Shown: positions 26,410 through 37,064, counted from the first letter of the stretch. The stretch: DNA of 54,782 nt from JBCCTX01 sp964652565 (GCA_964652565.1 CAZZEC010000018.1:1-54782); one strand, 5' to 3'. Notes: a model not told the origin generated them from the sequence alone. Program-made: numbers and translations.

Positions 26410-27230
26410 TGGTAAGAAAATAGTTTCACGATATGAGGAGCCATATGTTGTTGCAACGCCTGCGCTTTTTGTGCAGAGGCTTCCGCAAAATCCCGATCAT
26501 TATTTGCGTAAATGATCCCTCTACTAGAATTGATCAATATCCCTCCATGGGAGTTGCTAACGTCTCTACACACTGAATCGAGGTCTCCTCCCTGTGCACC
26601 TACCCCTGGTACCAATAAAAAGGATGCGGGAGCTAAATCCCGAACCTTTTTCAACTTTTGAGTTTGTGTAGCTCCCACAACAAATCCCAAATTACCGGGC
26701 AGTTGTTCCTCCCAACCGAGCGCAGTAGAAATGACCTTTTCAAATAAGGGAGTTTTTTCACCGTGAAACTGAAAATCACTTGCTCCCTTGTTAGAAGTTA
26801 ATGCTAAAAGGAATACCCATTTATTTTCAAAAGATAGGAATGGAGCCACAGAATCATAACCCATATAAGGTGCTACTGTAACAGCATCAAAGGCAAATGT
26901 TTCAAAAAATGTACGAGCATACATTTCCGAAGTATTTCCTATGTCACCCCTTTTAGCATCTGCAATTGTCAATATACCCTCGGGAACCAATGCCAATGTC
27001 TCTTCGATAGCCTCCCATCCCTTCACACCCATAGACTCATAAAAAGCTATATTGAGTTTATAAGCTATTGCATACGACTTGGTATACTCAATGATTTGTT
27101 TGTTAAAAGCCACTATGGGGTTAGGTTCTTCCAACAGAAAGGGAGGAATCTTATGCATATCAGTATCTAACCCTACACACAAAAAGGAGGATTTATCTTG
27201 TATTGCGCGTGTAATTGCTTCAGGACTCAT
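26406..27230 (-). CDS. pyrF: Orotidine 5'-phosphate decarboxylase, type 2
   Basis: Converts OMP to UMP in pyrimidine synthesis. The 274-residue length and the sequence order identify the longer type-2 branch: FLCVGLDTDMHKIP at the N-terminus, AYKLNIAFYESMGVKGWEAI, the catalytic DAKRGDIGNTSEMYA segment with Lys between two Asp, and the C-terminal phosphate loop LVPGVGAQGGDLDSV plus NSSRGIIYA. The downstream barrel-like gene overlaps it by four bases. Other pyr genes are absent from the window. Confidence 0.95.
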   Translation of the reverse strand: MSPEAITRAIQDKSSFLCVGLDTDMHKIPPFLLEEPNPIVAFNKQIIEYTKSYAIAYKLNIAFYESMGVKGWEAIEETLALVPEGILTIADAKRGDIGNTSEMYARTFFETFAFDAVTVAPYMGYDSVAPFLSFENKWVFLLALTSNKGASDFQFHGEKTPLFEKVISTALGWEEQLPGNLGFVVGATQTQKLKKVRDLAPASFLLVPGVGAQGGDLDSVCRDVSNSHGGILINSSRGIIYANNDRDFAEASAQKAQALQQHMAPHIVKLFSYQ

Positions 27231-27286
27231 GACTCAAATATCCTGTAATTACCGCATAAGTCCTAATAATCGTGCATTTTCAGAGA

Positions 27287-28240
27287 TCAGGAATGATCCT
27301 CTCCCTTATCGAGGAAATCGAGTTGGGAATAATTATCTACGAACTTTGTATCATTAATAAGGATGATGAATGTAGCTATCAAAAAGATCCACATACCAGC
27401 CATCCCTGTAATCCCTCCCATATTCATATCGGTATCCCAGGTCATAAAGAAGATTAACGCTCCCAGAATACCCAGGATGCCTCTAAATACACTAGTTGTT
27501 CGTACAGACTTTGAATTCAAGCTCATATAAGCAAGCGGAAAGGAAATACTAATACAATAGCCAAAAAGATACAGCGCGTGATACACGGTCTCTCCGCCAG
27601 GGAGATTCGAAGCTAATAAGGGAGGTAATGACCATATCGCCCAGATACTGCCTATAATCAGATTACTCCCCAGGAAGCCTTTAGAAGAAAGTTCTTTAAT
27701 TAGGAATCCTCTCCAGGCCAGTTCCTGGCCCCTGAGTACAAATGCCATTACTGTAGATCCTAATACTACTGATAAGAGGATAAATAGGCCCAGAAACTGC
27801 CATTTGGTCAAACTATATGGAACGACAAGTGGAAAAGACAAAAAATCAAATCCCCTTAACACATTAAAATTAATCCAGGTCGGCCCATCTTGGTTTTCAT
27901 AACTAAAAATGACTTTACCAAATCCTGGTATGTTAAAGATATTTCCCAATACATAAATAATAGCCAGAGTAAAAATTAGTACTACTACAGGTCCCAACCT
28001 ACTCATCAGCCATTGCTTCCAGCCGATACTCTTTCTCGCGTATCCTATGGTACTCAGACTTTCTCCATGTATAAAAGTATGAGTGGTTATAGCTGCTATT
28101 CCAGGACCCCATATGTATGCGAATGCCAGGATTAATTTTACCCAAATAGGTTCTGGGTTGAAAATCTGCATGGAATACCAAGCTCCCCAACTGATTCCAA
28201 AACACAACAAGAGGAAAGTGATGATTTTTCCGAAGTTCAT
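27287..28240 (-). CDS. CPBP (CAAX-protease-like) membrane protein with altered catalytic residues
   Basis: A 317-residue protein with about eight hydrophobic helices that matches the CPBP/Rce1 family around GQELAWRGFLIKELSSKGFL and SIWAIWSLPPLL. In active members the first motif is EExxxR and the second FxxxH (often WHLP). Here the first Glu is Gln172 (Gln172-Glu173-x-x-x-Arg177) and the His is Ser204. Both residues that activate water in Rce1 are therefore missing. The product is probably a non-catalytic family member. It lies 56 bp after pyrF on the same strand, but a MITE copy separates its promoter region from ruvA. Confidence 0.75.
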   Translation of the reverse strand: MNFGKIITFLLLCFGISWGAWYSMQIFNPEPIWVKLILAFAYIWGPGIAAITTHTFIHGESLSTIGYARKSIGWKQWLMSRLGPVVVLIFTLAIIYVLGNIFNIPGFGKVIFSYENQDGPTWINFNVLRGFDFLSFPLVVPYSLTKWQFLGLFILLSVVLGSTVMAFVLRGQELAWRGFLIKELSSKGFLGSNLIIGSIWAIWSLPPLLASNLPGGETVYHALYLFGYCISISFPLAYMSLNSKSVRTTSVFRGILGILGALIFFMTWDTDMNMGGITGMAGMWIFLIATFIILINDTKFVDNYSQLDFLDKGEDHS

Positions 28241-28315
28241 GGTTTTTCTGTTTTTGATAGCGTATGATAAACTACAAAAATTAATGGAGACTTCCTGAAC
28301 AATCTCAAACTATCA

Positions 28316-28440
28316 CAGGGCAAATGCACTAAAATCATTAATAGCTACTAATCAGAAACTTACATTTATCCAATGTATAAAGACTTTAACTGTAACCAAT
28401 TGATAATGAATTATTCATAAAATTTGGTGCGTTCGCCCTT
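28316..28440. mobile_element. MITE-like element, copy 2 (subfamily B)
   Basis: A 125-bp element beginning CAGGGCAAATGCAC and ending GTGCGTTCGCCCTT. It is flanked by AACTATCA (28308-28315) and AATTATCA (28441-28448), an eroded target duplication with seven of eight bases matching. The interior is closest to copy 5. It sits in the divergent promoter region between the CPBP gene and ruvA, ending 63 bp before the ruvA start. Confidence 0.85.
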
Positions 28441-28503
28441 AATTATCATCCTAGGCTCGTGCATATTTTTATCTATATTTGTCCCCTGTTTATTTAAGTA
28501 TTT

Positions 28504-29094
28504 ATGATTGCTTATTTGCACGGAAAAGTTGCCGAATTAGAACCTACACACATTATTGTTGATTGTGGAGGAGTGGGATACTTAGCAAAAATCTCCTTAC
28601 AAACTTATAGTGTTTTAAAAGATCAATCCACTGTAAAAGTGCACACCTATCTCCAGGTTCGTGAGGACGCGCAGGTATTGTATGGCTTTGCCAATAAAAG
28701 TGAAATGATATTGTTTGAGCAATTAATCAGCATCAGTGGCGTTGGAGGTAATACAGCGCTCATGATGTTGTCTAGTCTATCAGCAGAGGAAATTATTTAT
28801 GCCATTCAACATGGAGAAGAACATACCCTTAAAAAAATTAAAGGAATTGGTGCGAAGACAGCTGGAAGAATAGTACTGGAACTCAGAGATAAGCTAAAAG
28901 CAGGAACTGTCCCGGCGTTACTGAACGAAAAGTTGTCCTCCTCATCTCACAAAAAGGAAGAAGCCCTTTCTGCACTGCAAACCTTAGGGTTTACTAAACA
29001 AACAATGTCTAAAAGGGTAGACGGCATTATCAAGGAAAAAGGAGAGGAAGTCAGTGTCGAAGACATTATCAAAATTGCCCTTAGGAACCTGTGA
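28504..29094 (+). CDS. ruvA: Holliday junction branch migration protein RuvA
   Basis: Binds the four-way Holliday junction as a tetramer and recruits the RuvB motor. The 196 residues show the OB-fold start MIAYLHGKVAELEPTHIIVD, the two helix-hairpin-helix motifs (LISISGVGGNTALMMLSSL and LKKIKGIGAKTAGRIVLEL) and the flexible linker before the C-terminal RuvB-binding domain (KEEALSALQTLGFTKQTM). It is directly upstream of sprA, an arrangement often conserved in Bacteroidota, although the 298-bp gap suggests sprA also has its own promoter. Confidence 0.96.
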   Translation: MIAYLHGKVAELEPTHIIVDCGGVGYLAKISLQTYSVLKDQSTVKVHTYLQVREDAQVLYGFANKSEMILFEQLISISGVGGNTALMMLSSLSAEEIIYAIQHGEEHTLKKIKGIGAKTAGRIVLELRDKLKAGTVPALLNEKLSSSSHKKEEALSALQTLGFTKQTMSKRVDGIIKEKGEEVSVEDIIKIALRNL

Positions 29095-29392
29095 CAAAAA
29101 TCATTTACAAAAACCTATTTTTCAATTCTGAAAAGGCCGAGTTTCATTTATTTTTGACACAATATCGTCTAAATGATTAATCAAAAAGTCTGTTTTGTAA
29201 GATATAAATTAATTTTGCAGTGATATTACAAATTCTGGTGTAATTGTTGATATAAAAGTACAGAGAATAAGTTCTGCCCTTTACATATCGGGTATTATTT
29301 ATAATTTTACAGCACCAAATTAACCAAAACTACTTATTAGCCTATGTAGCATGCTTACCCGAAACTATAAATAGTATTTAACTAACTACGTT
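29095..29392 (+). promoter_or_regulatory. Leader and likely promoter region of sprA
   Basis: This AT-rich gap has no gene. TAATTTTG at 29210-29217 matches the Bacteroidota -7 consensus TAnnTTTG, but the TTTTG at 29193-29197 is only 12 bp away, shorter than the usual -33 spacing. If used, the leader would be about 170 bases long. Weak call. Confidence 0.3.
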
Positions 29393-32300
29393 TTGTCAAA
29401 CATTAGTATTGCGATCCTGGCAACGATGCTAGCGACTATGATTTTCGCTGGCTCGAGCTCAACGACGATAACTGTTTCGGAGAAGGCATCCTACACACAA
29501 CCTCATGCTTTCACTGATATACCTGCTCTTGGGGACTCTCTAAGTGCATATGGAGATACCCTTATAAAGCCCTTAAGTGATTCTCTTCAGTTTTATACGG
29601 TAAATGATACCCCAAAGGTTAATCAAAACCCCAATAAAAGAGTAACCGATGCAACAACACAACCCTTTGTATCTCCTTTGTATCTGAAAAACCCATCCAA
29701 TTTCAATGTTACCTACGAATTAGACGAAAATGCAAAAGGATATTCTATTTATGAAAGAGTAGGTGACTCCATTAGATTGAGGTATCCTTCCAGAATTGAT
29801 TTTGACGATTACCTCAATTACAGACAGGATGAGTCGATTCATAATTACTTTAGGGAATTATCTATCAGAAGTAATGAAGAGTTGAATCCGGGTTTACTAC
29901 CGTCCCTGGATTTGGGTCCACTGGCAGATATTTTTGGAGGAGGACCTATTGAAATTCGCCCCACCGGGTTTGCTACCCTTAGCTTTGGCGTAAATCACCA
30001 ACGCACCAATAACCCTGCCCTTACACTAAGACAACAAAGAAATACTACGTTTGATTTTGATCAACAGATTGAGTTGGGTGTTCAGGGGCAGATAGGCGAA
30101 AGACTGAACCTGAACCTCAATTTTAATACCGGTCAGATGTTTGATTTTCAAAATCAACTCAGGCTCAAGCACGAAGGAACGGAGGATCAGATCGTTCAAA
30201 GTGTTGAAGCAGGAAATGTGAGTATGCAATTGGGCAACTCACTGATACAAGGCCGCCAAAATCTGTTTGGGTTAAAAACGCAACTAAAGTTTGGTCCAGT
30301 ACTCGTAACGTTAGTAGGCTCTAATGAGCGAGGCCAGCGAGAGAGTATCACCGTATCAGGTGGGGGAGCAGTAGAAACACCTTTTGAAAAAGAAGGATCT
30401 GACTATGATATGAACCGACATTTCTTCCTTTCCCATTTTTTCAGATCCAGATACGAAACCGCCCTTGAAAATTTACCTATCATCAACTCTACCATCCGCA
30501 TCAATCGGGTAGAAGTATGGATGGAAAAGAGTGGGGCGACCTATAACACACGTAATGCTATTGGATATATAGACCTGGGAGAGAATACGCAACCTTCTCC
30601 TGGAGGTGGTCAGGGCGTAATCTTTAACGATAATCTCATCCAACCCAATGGTAACACACTATTTCCTGATAATGATGCCAATAACCTGTATAATCTAATC
30701 GATAATAACCCCAATCTCAGAGTCCAGAAAGATGCACCTAACGAACTTCGAAGTTTAGGATTTGAAAACACCCTGGATTTTGAAATTGCAGGTAATTTAC
30801 GTCGATTGAATCCCAACGAGTACGAGGTAAACAATCAATTGGGATATATATCCCTGAACCAAGAGGTACCCAGTGATCAAGTCCTCTTCATTGCCTATAA
30901 CTATACGGTCAACGGTCAAACCTATCAGGTGGGAGAATTCTCAGATGATAGCCCTTCAGATGGATTGAATTCCAATGTCATCTTTTTGAAGATGTTGAAA
31001 TCTTCGGTACTTCGGGTGCAACATGAGGGGGAGAAATTTCCACTCTACGATCTCATGATGAAAAATATTTATAGGTTAGACGCGTATGGAATTTCTGAGG
31101 AGGGCTTTTTTCTGGATGTCAAATATGAATCCGGAACCAGTGCGGGAAGAGTGAATTACTTACCAGAAGGAGCATTAAAAAACAAGCCCTTGATCCAGGT
31201 CCTCAATGTAGACCGATTAACCAATAATACGGCACCTGGAGCAGATAACTTTTTTGACTTCATACCCAACAGAACGATTATTGCTGACAAGGGACTTATT
31301 ATTTTCCCTGTTTTAGAGCCTTTTGGTTCTCATTTAGCGCAACAATTAGGGAATCCCGATGATTCAGCGAGATATGTGTTCCAGGCATTATATGATGATA
31401 CACAGCAGGGAGCTATACAAAATAGTGCTCAACAGAATAAATATTCTCTGGAAGGGTACTTCCGATCTGCTGGCGGATCTGAAATACCATTAAATGCCTT
31501 TAACCTGGCTCCTGGAAGTGTAGTGGTAACGGCAGGTGGACGAAGATTAGTTGAGGGTAGTGATTATCGGGTAGATCAAATGGGGGGAAAACTCATTATT
31601 CTTAACGAGTCCGTACTTTCTTCTGGTGCTCCTATAGAAGTATCCTATGAGAATGCGCAACTCTTTACCCAACAAAATAAAACCATGCTGGGGACGAGAG
31701 TAGAACTTGATCGTTTTGATAATTTCCGCGTGGGGGCTACGCTACTTAACCTACGAGAGCAACCCTTCAATTTTAAAACTACACTAGGAGATGAACCGAT
31801 TAATAATACCTTATGGGGGTTGGATATGGGATTCCAACATGAGTCGGACTTCATTACCCGATTGATAGACCGAATCCCATTAATTTCTACCAAAGAAACT
31901 TCCACCATTAACTTCAGTGGTGAAGTGGCAAATTTTATCCCCGGTCAGCCTGGTGCAGTAAAAAATGAGGAAGAACGAGGGTTCGTTTACCTCGATGATT
32001 TTGAGGCAGCTAAACAAAGTTTTGGTCTGGAGGGCCGTCAGAGATGGCAACTCGCTTCCTTTCCAGAAAACGGCCCCCTCATCAATCCTTCCATGGATCC
32101 CATAAATCAAAATCATCCCCAATCTTTGGGATATACGCGTGCAAAGCTATCCTGGTATGTAATTGATCAAACGGTCTATCAAGGCTCATTCGGTATCGAA
32201 ATTCCTCCTGAAGATTTTGCCAATAACTACACGCGAAGAATTCGTCCTCAGGAATTGTTCCCTACGGCATCCCGAGCTTTTGGCGCAAACTTCCAGAACA

Positions 32301-35300
32301 CGTTTGATATGAGATATATGCCTACGAATCGTGGTCCTTATAATTATCAGACGCAGCAGGAAAAGCTCAACCCCGATGGTACCTTTATCAATCCCAAAGA
32401 AAACTGGGGTGGGATCATGCAGGAGGTAAAACTCAATACCAATGACTTTGAAGCAGCCAATGTAGAGTTTATTGAGTTCTGGTTAATGGATCCTTACATG
32501 GATAATCCCAACCACCAGGGCGGAAAATTCTACATTAATTTAGGGCTTATCAATGAAGACATCCTTCCTGACCAGAGTCTCAGCCAGGAGAACGGGTTGC
32601 CCACTGGCGCTGAAGATGATCCAGGCATAATAGATTCCACAGATTGGGGAATCGTACCGCTGGGTAATACCCCCACGGATTATTTCAGCGCGGAAGATGG
32701 AGCCAGAGAGCAACAAGATATTGGATTGGATGGACTGAATGATGAACAGGAGCGTGCTTACTTCAATAGAGAATTTCAATTCATCGATAATCTCAGAGGG
32801 TTTCTATCTCCAGAAGCACTGGCACAGGTTGAAGCTGATCCTAGCACAGATAACTTCAGACACTTCAGAGACCCAGATTACGAAGCACAAGAGGCGGGGA
32901 TTCTCTTGCGTTATCAAGACTTTAATGGAACCGAAGGAAATTCTCCCATAGGAACAGGTACCCAGGGCTTTACTTTACAATCCAATAATATCCCTGACAC
33001 AGAGGACCTCAATGAAAATGGTAGCTTAAATTTTGCCGAGCAATATTGGCAATACGAAGTCGACCTTCGCCCACAGGCATTGGCACCAGGAACAAATTTT
33101 GTCGTAGACAGCATTCGCTCTGTCGTTAACACGGGTGTAGCAGGGCAGGCACAGACTGAAGTAACCTGGTATCAGTTTCGAATACCGATCAATTCAGGTA
33201 GCAGGGTCAATAATGTTCCTGACTTTAAGTCTATCAATTTCATGCGTATGTTTTTGACAGACTTTGAAGAAGAAGTGGTACTAAGACTTACTGAGTTTCA
33301 ATTTGTAGCTACCCAATGGAGAAGATATCTGGACGATCTTCGCGAGCCTCAACAGGCGGTGAATCCCCCGGAGCCCCCATTTGCAGACTTTGAGGTAGGA
33401 AGTGTAAGTATAGAGGAAAATTCCGAAAAGCTACCTTTTAATTATCGTGTTCCTCCTGGTATAATCCGACAATCCCTGAATGGGAATACGCAACCAGGGT
33501 TCCTCCAGGATGAGCGTTCTTTATTGCTGAAAACCTGTAACCTAGAAGATGGAGATGCCAGAGGGGTGTTCAAAACCGTCAGACAGGATCTGAGACAATA
33601 CAAGAACATGAAATTATGGGTACATGCTGAAGCGGTAAACGATGCAGGAGTTCCTTCCAACTTTTTCGAAAGAGGAGATGCAACTGTTTTCATTCGATTA
33701 GGACTCGATAATGATCTCAACTACTACGAATACGAACTTCCTCTCACCCCTTCTGACCCTTTAGCAGGACCCTCTGATCTCGATAATGTCTGGGCCAATG
33801 AAATTGATTTCATCCTCAATGACCTATCATTGGCTAAATCGGTAAGAGACTCTGCAGAATTTGATTTGAATGACCGTTTTGAGTTCCTGGCAAATGACAC
33901 TACAGGAGCTAAAATATATATTAAGGGTACACCTAAGCTGAGTGATATTCGTAATATCATGATTGGTATACGCAATCCCAGCGATCCAGGTGAGAGACCT
34001 ATCTGTGTAGAAATGTGGATCAATGAATTGCGATTGACAAACTTTGATACCAAAGGGGGATGGGCTACCAATGCCAATGTCAATATGCGTTTGGCAGATC
34101 TGGGTACGATCAGTGCCAATTTCCGTCATAGAACTCAGGGTTTTGGACCTCTGGAACAGCGTATCACCTCTCGACCTTTAGACAATGAGTATCAATACAG
34201 TATCAATGCTACCTTAAATTTTGACAAGTTCTTCCCAAAAGACTGGGGACTTCAATTACCCGTTAGTGGTACCTATGGTGAACGTAGATCAAGACCTGTA
34301 TTTAACCCACAGGAAGCAGACGTAAGATCCGACCTGATCGTGGAGCGATTCAATGAACGGCAAGATCAAGACAGTGTATGGCGTAGTATTGAAGACTATT
34401 CTCGATATCGAAGTATTTCCTTCAATAACTGGCGCAAGATAAAGGTAGATCCGCAAGCCAAGCAACACTTTTATGATATAGAAAATTGGGACTTTACCTT
34501 TTACTATAATGAACAATTTTCTCGCAATTCCATCATAGCTCGTCAGATTACCAAGCAGCACAGTGGGCAGGTCAATTATCGGTATTCCTTTGTCAATTCA
34601 AACTGGCAGCCCTTTAAAAATTCTAAGTTTGCGCTGCTGAGATTGCTGAATATCTCTCCCCTACCCACATCACTGGATATAAGAGTAGGTGGAGACCGAT
34701 ATTTTGAGGAAAGACTTTTACGTCCTAGTGGTGAATTCGGTGGAATTTCAAGCCCAGTGTTCAACAAAAACTTTCTGGTTAACCGACAATATAACCTCGT
34801 CTGGAACCTCACTCAAAACTTGCTGGTAAATTTTTCTGCCAATAATCAAGCAAGAGTAGATGAAGTAAGAGGGAGATGGCAGGATGCTACCCAACGCGAA
34901 CGCGATTCAGTGGGTACTTTATTAGACAATCTCCTTTATATTGGGAAAGATCCGGAGAATGGGCATGACCAGTTCATTAATTTTGGCAGAACCATCAATT
35001 ATAGCCACAACCTGAGCCTTACTTATCGACTTCCATTCAACGAGTTTGAGTTGCTTAACTGGATCAATGGTAATATCAATTATACCACTACATTCAGATG
35101 GGACCAGCCCCCGGAAATCAACAAAGCTTTTGGTGGAACGATATCCAACACGCAACAGATCCAAACGAATGGTAGATTGAATCTCTCGAACCTCTATCGA
35201 AAGATCAAACCTTTGGGTAAAATATTAGATGGGAATCCTGCTCAAGCACGTAATAGAAGAAATCCCATTCCTCCCAGACGAAATCAACCCGGACAAGGCC

Positions 35301-36799
35301 AGGAGGAAGAGGAAAAAGATGAGCCCGAACCTTCACCTTTCGCCAAATTTGCTGGTAATGTAGGTAAGGAAATTCTGAGGATTATCTTTAGTGTAAAAAA
35401 TGCCGATCTCACTTATAATAGAAATAAAGGGACCGTACTTCCTGGGTATCTTCCTCGTACGGATAATTTTGGACTAGATTTTGGCTATCAAGATACCATT
35501 ACAGGTACTACATCGCCCATTATCCCACCAACTGTTGGTTTTGTATTTGGAAGTCAAAGCGACATACGGCCTTTGGCCAGAGAGAATTTCTGGATCACCC
35601 AGGACCCTACTCTTTCGAACTTATACATGCAGGATTTCACTGAACAAATCAGTGGAAGGGCAACGATAGAACTGTTCAAAGTCCTGCGAATCAACCTCAG
35701 TTTCACAAGGGATGAAGCCAGAAACAGTAGCGAGTTTTTCCGTTGGGACCCCTTGCTCAACGATTACGATAGCTTTGATCCGTACCTGACGGGTAATTTC
35801 CGGATGTCCTATATTTTTGCGAATACTGCTTTTGAGAAGAACGAAAAGATTTCTCAAATTTTTGAAGAATTTTCTGAAAATAGAGAAATTATCTCTCGAC
35901 GGTTGGCAGCACAAAATCCCAACGCGGAAGGTCTAGGCAGACAAATTGTTGGAGATTATCGAAATGGTTATACTGGTACTCAACAAGACGTGCTCATCCC
36001 AGCCCTTCTCTCTGCATATGGAGTCGGCAATCCCGAAAATATTTCCCTATCTGCGTTTCCCAAAATCCCGCTACCAAACTGGAGCGTTGATTTTAATGGA
36101 TTGTCGCAGTTACCCTTTATACAGGAATATTTTACATCCGTAACGCTTAGACATACCTATAGAGCTACGTATACAGTAGGTACGTTTAACAATAATATCA
36201 ATGCTGACCTTGGTCCAGATGGATTCGTTCAGAATACTGATACGTTGAACCAAATTGAAAATATTGAGAATTTTTTCTCAGAAAATAATATCACTGCCGT
36301 ACAGATCTCGGAACAATTTGCTCCTTTTCTAGGGGTCAATCTGACCATGAAAAATGGTATGACTGCCAGTATCGATTACAAAAGAGGTCGTCAACTCAAT
36401 TTTAGTACGGGTAGTTTACAGTTATCTGAACTCCGAACGCAAGATTTATCCGTTGCCTGGGGCCTTAGAAGAGATCAATTGAATCTCCAACTGAATCTAT
36501 TTGGCAATGATATCAACCTGGAAAACAGCGTACATTTTCAGTTTGCACTGACCATGCGAGATACACGTGAACGCAACCGCATACTGAGCCAGGATGGTGA
36601 AGAACCTTCTCTACCTGCGGAGTATACACGCGGTACGAGAAACTGGCAAATATCACCTTCTGTGGATTATGTATTGAACCAGAGAATTAATGCCACCCTG
36701 TTCTTCGAACAGAGTATTAATGAACCCTGGACTTCCAGTTCGTATAGAGTATCCCGAACGAGAGGCGGATTTAGGTTACAATTTATGTTGGCTAATTAA
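29393..36799 (+). CDS. sprA: SprA, outer-membrane translocon of the type IX secretion system
   Basis: SprA (Sov in Porphyromonas) is the giant outer-membrane beta-barrel through which type IX cargo crosses, also needed for gliding. The 2468-residue length fits the family. A short hydrophobic export signal (MSNISIAILATMLATMIFAG) is followed by a proline/aspartate-rich segment, and then by strands rich in N, Q, F and R, for example TGFATLSFGVNHQRTNNPAL, GERLNLNLNFNTGQMFDFQN and the late block VSRTRGGFRLQFMLAN at the C-terminus. A low-complexity charged insert (GQGQEEEEKDEPEPSPF) sits near residue 1975. The start is TTG at 29393; no upstream ATG is in frame, and the first internal ATG would cut into the export signal. 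Type IX cargo genes with recognisable C-terminal domains were not seen in the window. Confidence 0.95.
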   Translation: MSNISIAILATMLATMIFAGSSSTTITVSEKASYTQPHAFTDIPALGDSLSAYGDTLIKPLSDSLQFYTVNDTPKVNQNPNKRVTDATTQPFVSPLYLKNPSNFNVTYELDENAKGYSIYERVGDSIRLRYPSRIDFDDYLNYRQDESIHNYFRELSIRSNEELNPGLLPSLDLGPLADIFGGGPIEIRPTGFATLSFGVNHQRTNNPALTLRQQRNTTFDFDQQIELGVQGQIGERLNLNLNFNTGQMFDFQNQLRLKHEGTEDQIVQSVEAGNVSMQLGNSLIQGRQNLFGLKTQLKFGPVLVTLVGSNERGQRESITVSGGGAVETPFEKEGSDYDMNRHFFLSHFFRSRYETALENLPIINSTIRINRVEVWMEKSGATYNTRNAIGYIDLGENTQPSPGGGQGVIFNDNLIQPNGNTLFPDNDANNLYNLIDNNPNLRVQKDAPNELRSLGFENTLDFEIAGNLRRLNPNEYEVNNQLGYISLNQEVPSDQVLFIAYNYTVNGQTYQVGEFSDDSPSDGLNSNVIFLKMLKSSVLRVQHEGEKFPLYDLMMKNIYRLDAYGISEEGFFLDVKYESGTSAGRVNYLPEGALKNKPLIQVLNVDRLTNNTAPGADNFFDFIPNRTIIADKGLIIFPVLEPFGSHLAQQLGNPDDSARYVFQALYDDTQQGAIQNSAQQNKYSLEGYFRSAGGSEIPLNAFNLAPGSVVVTAGGRRLVEGSDYRVDQMGGKLIILNESVLSSGAPIEVSYENAQLFTQQNKTMLGTRVELDRFDNFRVGATLLNLREQPFNFKTTLGDEPINNTLWGLDMGFQHESDFITRLIDRIPLISTKETSTINFSGEVANFIPGQPGAVKNEEERGFVYLDDFEAAKQSFGLEGRQRWQLASFPENGPLINPSMDPINQNHPQSLGYTRAKLSWYVIDQTVYQGSFGIEIPPEDFANNYTRRIRPQELFPTASRAFGANFQNTFDMRYMPTNRGPYNYQTQQEKLNPDGTFINPKENWGGIMQEVKLNTNDFEAANVEFIEFWLMDPYMDNPNHQGGKFYINLGLINEDILPDQSLSQENGLPTGAEDDPGIIDSTDWGIVPLGNTPTDYFSAEDGAREQQDIGLDGLNDEQERAYFNREFQFIDNLRGFLSPEALAQVEADPSTDNFRHFRDPDYEAQEAGILLRYQDFNGTEGNSPIGTGTQGFTLQSNNIPDTEDLNENGSLNFAEQYWQYEVDLRPQALAPGTNFVVDSIRSVVNTGVAGQAQTEVTWYQFRIPINSGSRVNNVPDFKSINFMRMFLTDFEEEVVLRLTEFQFVATQWRRYLDDLREPQQAVNPPEPPFADFEVGSVSIEENSEKLPFNYRVPPGIIRQSLNGNTQPGFLQDERSLLLKTCNLEDGDARGVFKTVRQDLRQYKNMKLWVHAEAVNDAGVPSNFFERGDATVFIRLGLDNDLNYYEYELPLTPSDPLAGPSDLDNVWANEIDFILNDLSLAKSVRDSAEFDLNDRFEFLANDTTGAKIYIKGTPKLSDIRNIMIGIRNPSDPGERPICVEMWINELRLTNFDTKGGWATNANVNMRLADLGTISANFRHRTQGFGPLEQRITSRPLDNEYQYSINATLNFDKFFPKDWGLQLPVSGTYGERRSRPVFNPQEADVRSDLIVERFNERQDQDSVWRSIEDYSRYRSISFNNWRKIKVDPQAKQHFYDIENWDFTFYYNEQFSRNSIIARQITKQHSGQVNYRYSFVNSNWQPFKNSKFALLRLLNISPLPTSLDIRVGGDRYFEERLLRPSGEFGGISSPVFNKNFLVNRQYNLVWNLTQNLLVNFSANNQARVDEVRGRWQDATQRERDSVGTLLDNLLYIGKDPENGHDQFINFGRTINYSHNLSLTYRLPFNEFELLNWINGNINYTTTFRWDQPPEINKAFGGTISNTQQIQTNGRLNLSNLYRKIKPLGKILDGNPAQARNRRNPIPPRRNQPGQGQEEEEKDEPEPSPFAKFAGNVGKEILRIIFSVKNADLTYNRNKGTVLPGYLPRTDNFGLDFGYQDTITGTTSPIIPPTVGFVFGSQSDIRPLARENFWITQDPTLSNLYMQDFTEQISGRATIELFKVLRINLSFTRDEARNSSEFFRWDPLLNDYDSFDPYLTGNFRMSYIFANTAFEKNEKISQIFEEFSENREIISRRLAAQNPNAEGLGRQIVGDYRNGYTGTQQDVLIPALLSAYGVGNPENISLSAFPKIPLPNWSVDFNGLSQLPFIQEYFTSVTLRHTYRATYTVGTFNNNINADLGPDGFVQNTDTLNQIENIENFFSENNITAVQISEQFAPFLGVNLTMKNGMTASIDYKRGRQLNFSTGSLQLSELRTQDLSVAWGLRRDQLNLQLNLFGNDINLENSVHFQFALTMRDTRERNRILSQDGEEPSLPAEYTRGTRNWQISPSVDYVLNQRINATLFFEQSINEPWTSSSYRVSRTRGGFRLQFMLAN

Positions 36800-36906
36800 A
36801 AAATTACCCCCAGCAAAATCCATCCTCCAAATCATTTTCGTAGATAAGAAACATGTAATAAATAAGACAAGGTTTTAGACACTTAACATTGCTTTTTTTG
36901 GTATGG

Positions 36907-36936
36907 GGAGGCCTCGCTCGGGGCTTCCTTTTATTT
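36907..36936 (+). terminator. Rho-independent terminator of sprA
   Basis: GGAGGCC (36907-36913) and GGCTTCC (36922-36928) form a stem of seven pairs including one G-T, with a TCGCTCGG loop, followed by TTTTATTTAT. The T tract overlaps the left target duplication of MITE copy 3 (36930-36938), so the element inserted in the tail of this terminator. Confidence 0.75.
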
Positions 36937-36938
36937 AT

Positions 36939-37063
36939 CAGGGCAAACGCACTAAAATCATTAACAGCTGCTAGTCAGTAACTTAAGTTGATTCAGTATA
37001 TAAATATGTTAATCATAATTAACTAACAATAGATTATTTATATAATTTGGCGCGTTCGTGCTC
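36939..37063. mobile_element. MITE-like element, copy 3 (subfamily A, orientation of copy 2)
   Basis: A 125-bp element with left end CAGGGCAAACGCAC and a worn right end (GCGCGTTCGTGCTC). A perfect 9-bp duplication TTTATTTAT flanks it at 36930-36938 and 37064-37072. The right duplication includes the stop codon of the histidine kinase (complement of 37065-37067). The interior matches the reverse complements of copies 1 and 4 better than copies 2 and 5. Confidence 0.92.
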
Positions 37064-37064
37064 T

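Noticed and set aside
32540..35914. Minus-strand open frames inside sprA
   Set aside because: They are many, short and overlapping with each other, as expected from the codon bias of the long plus-strand gene.
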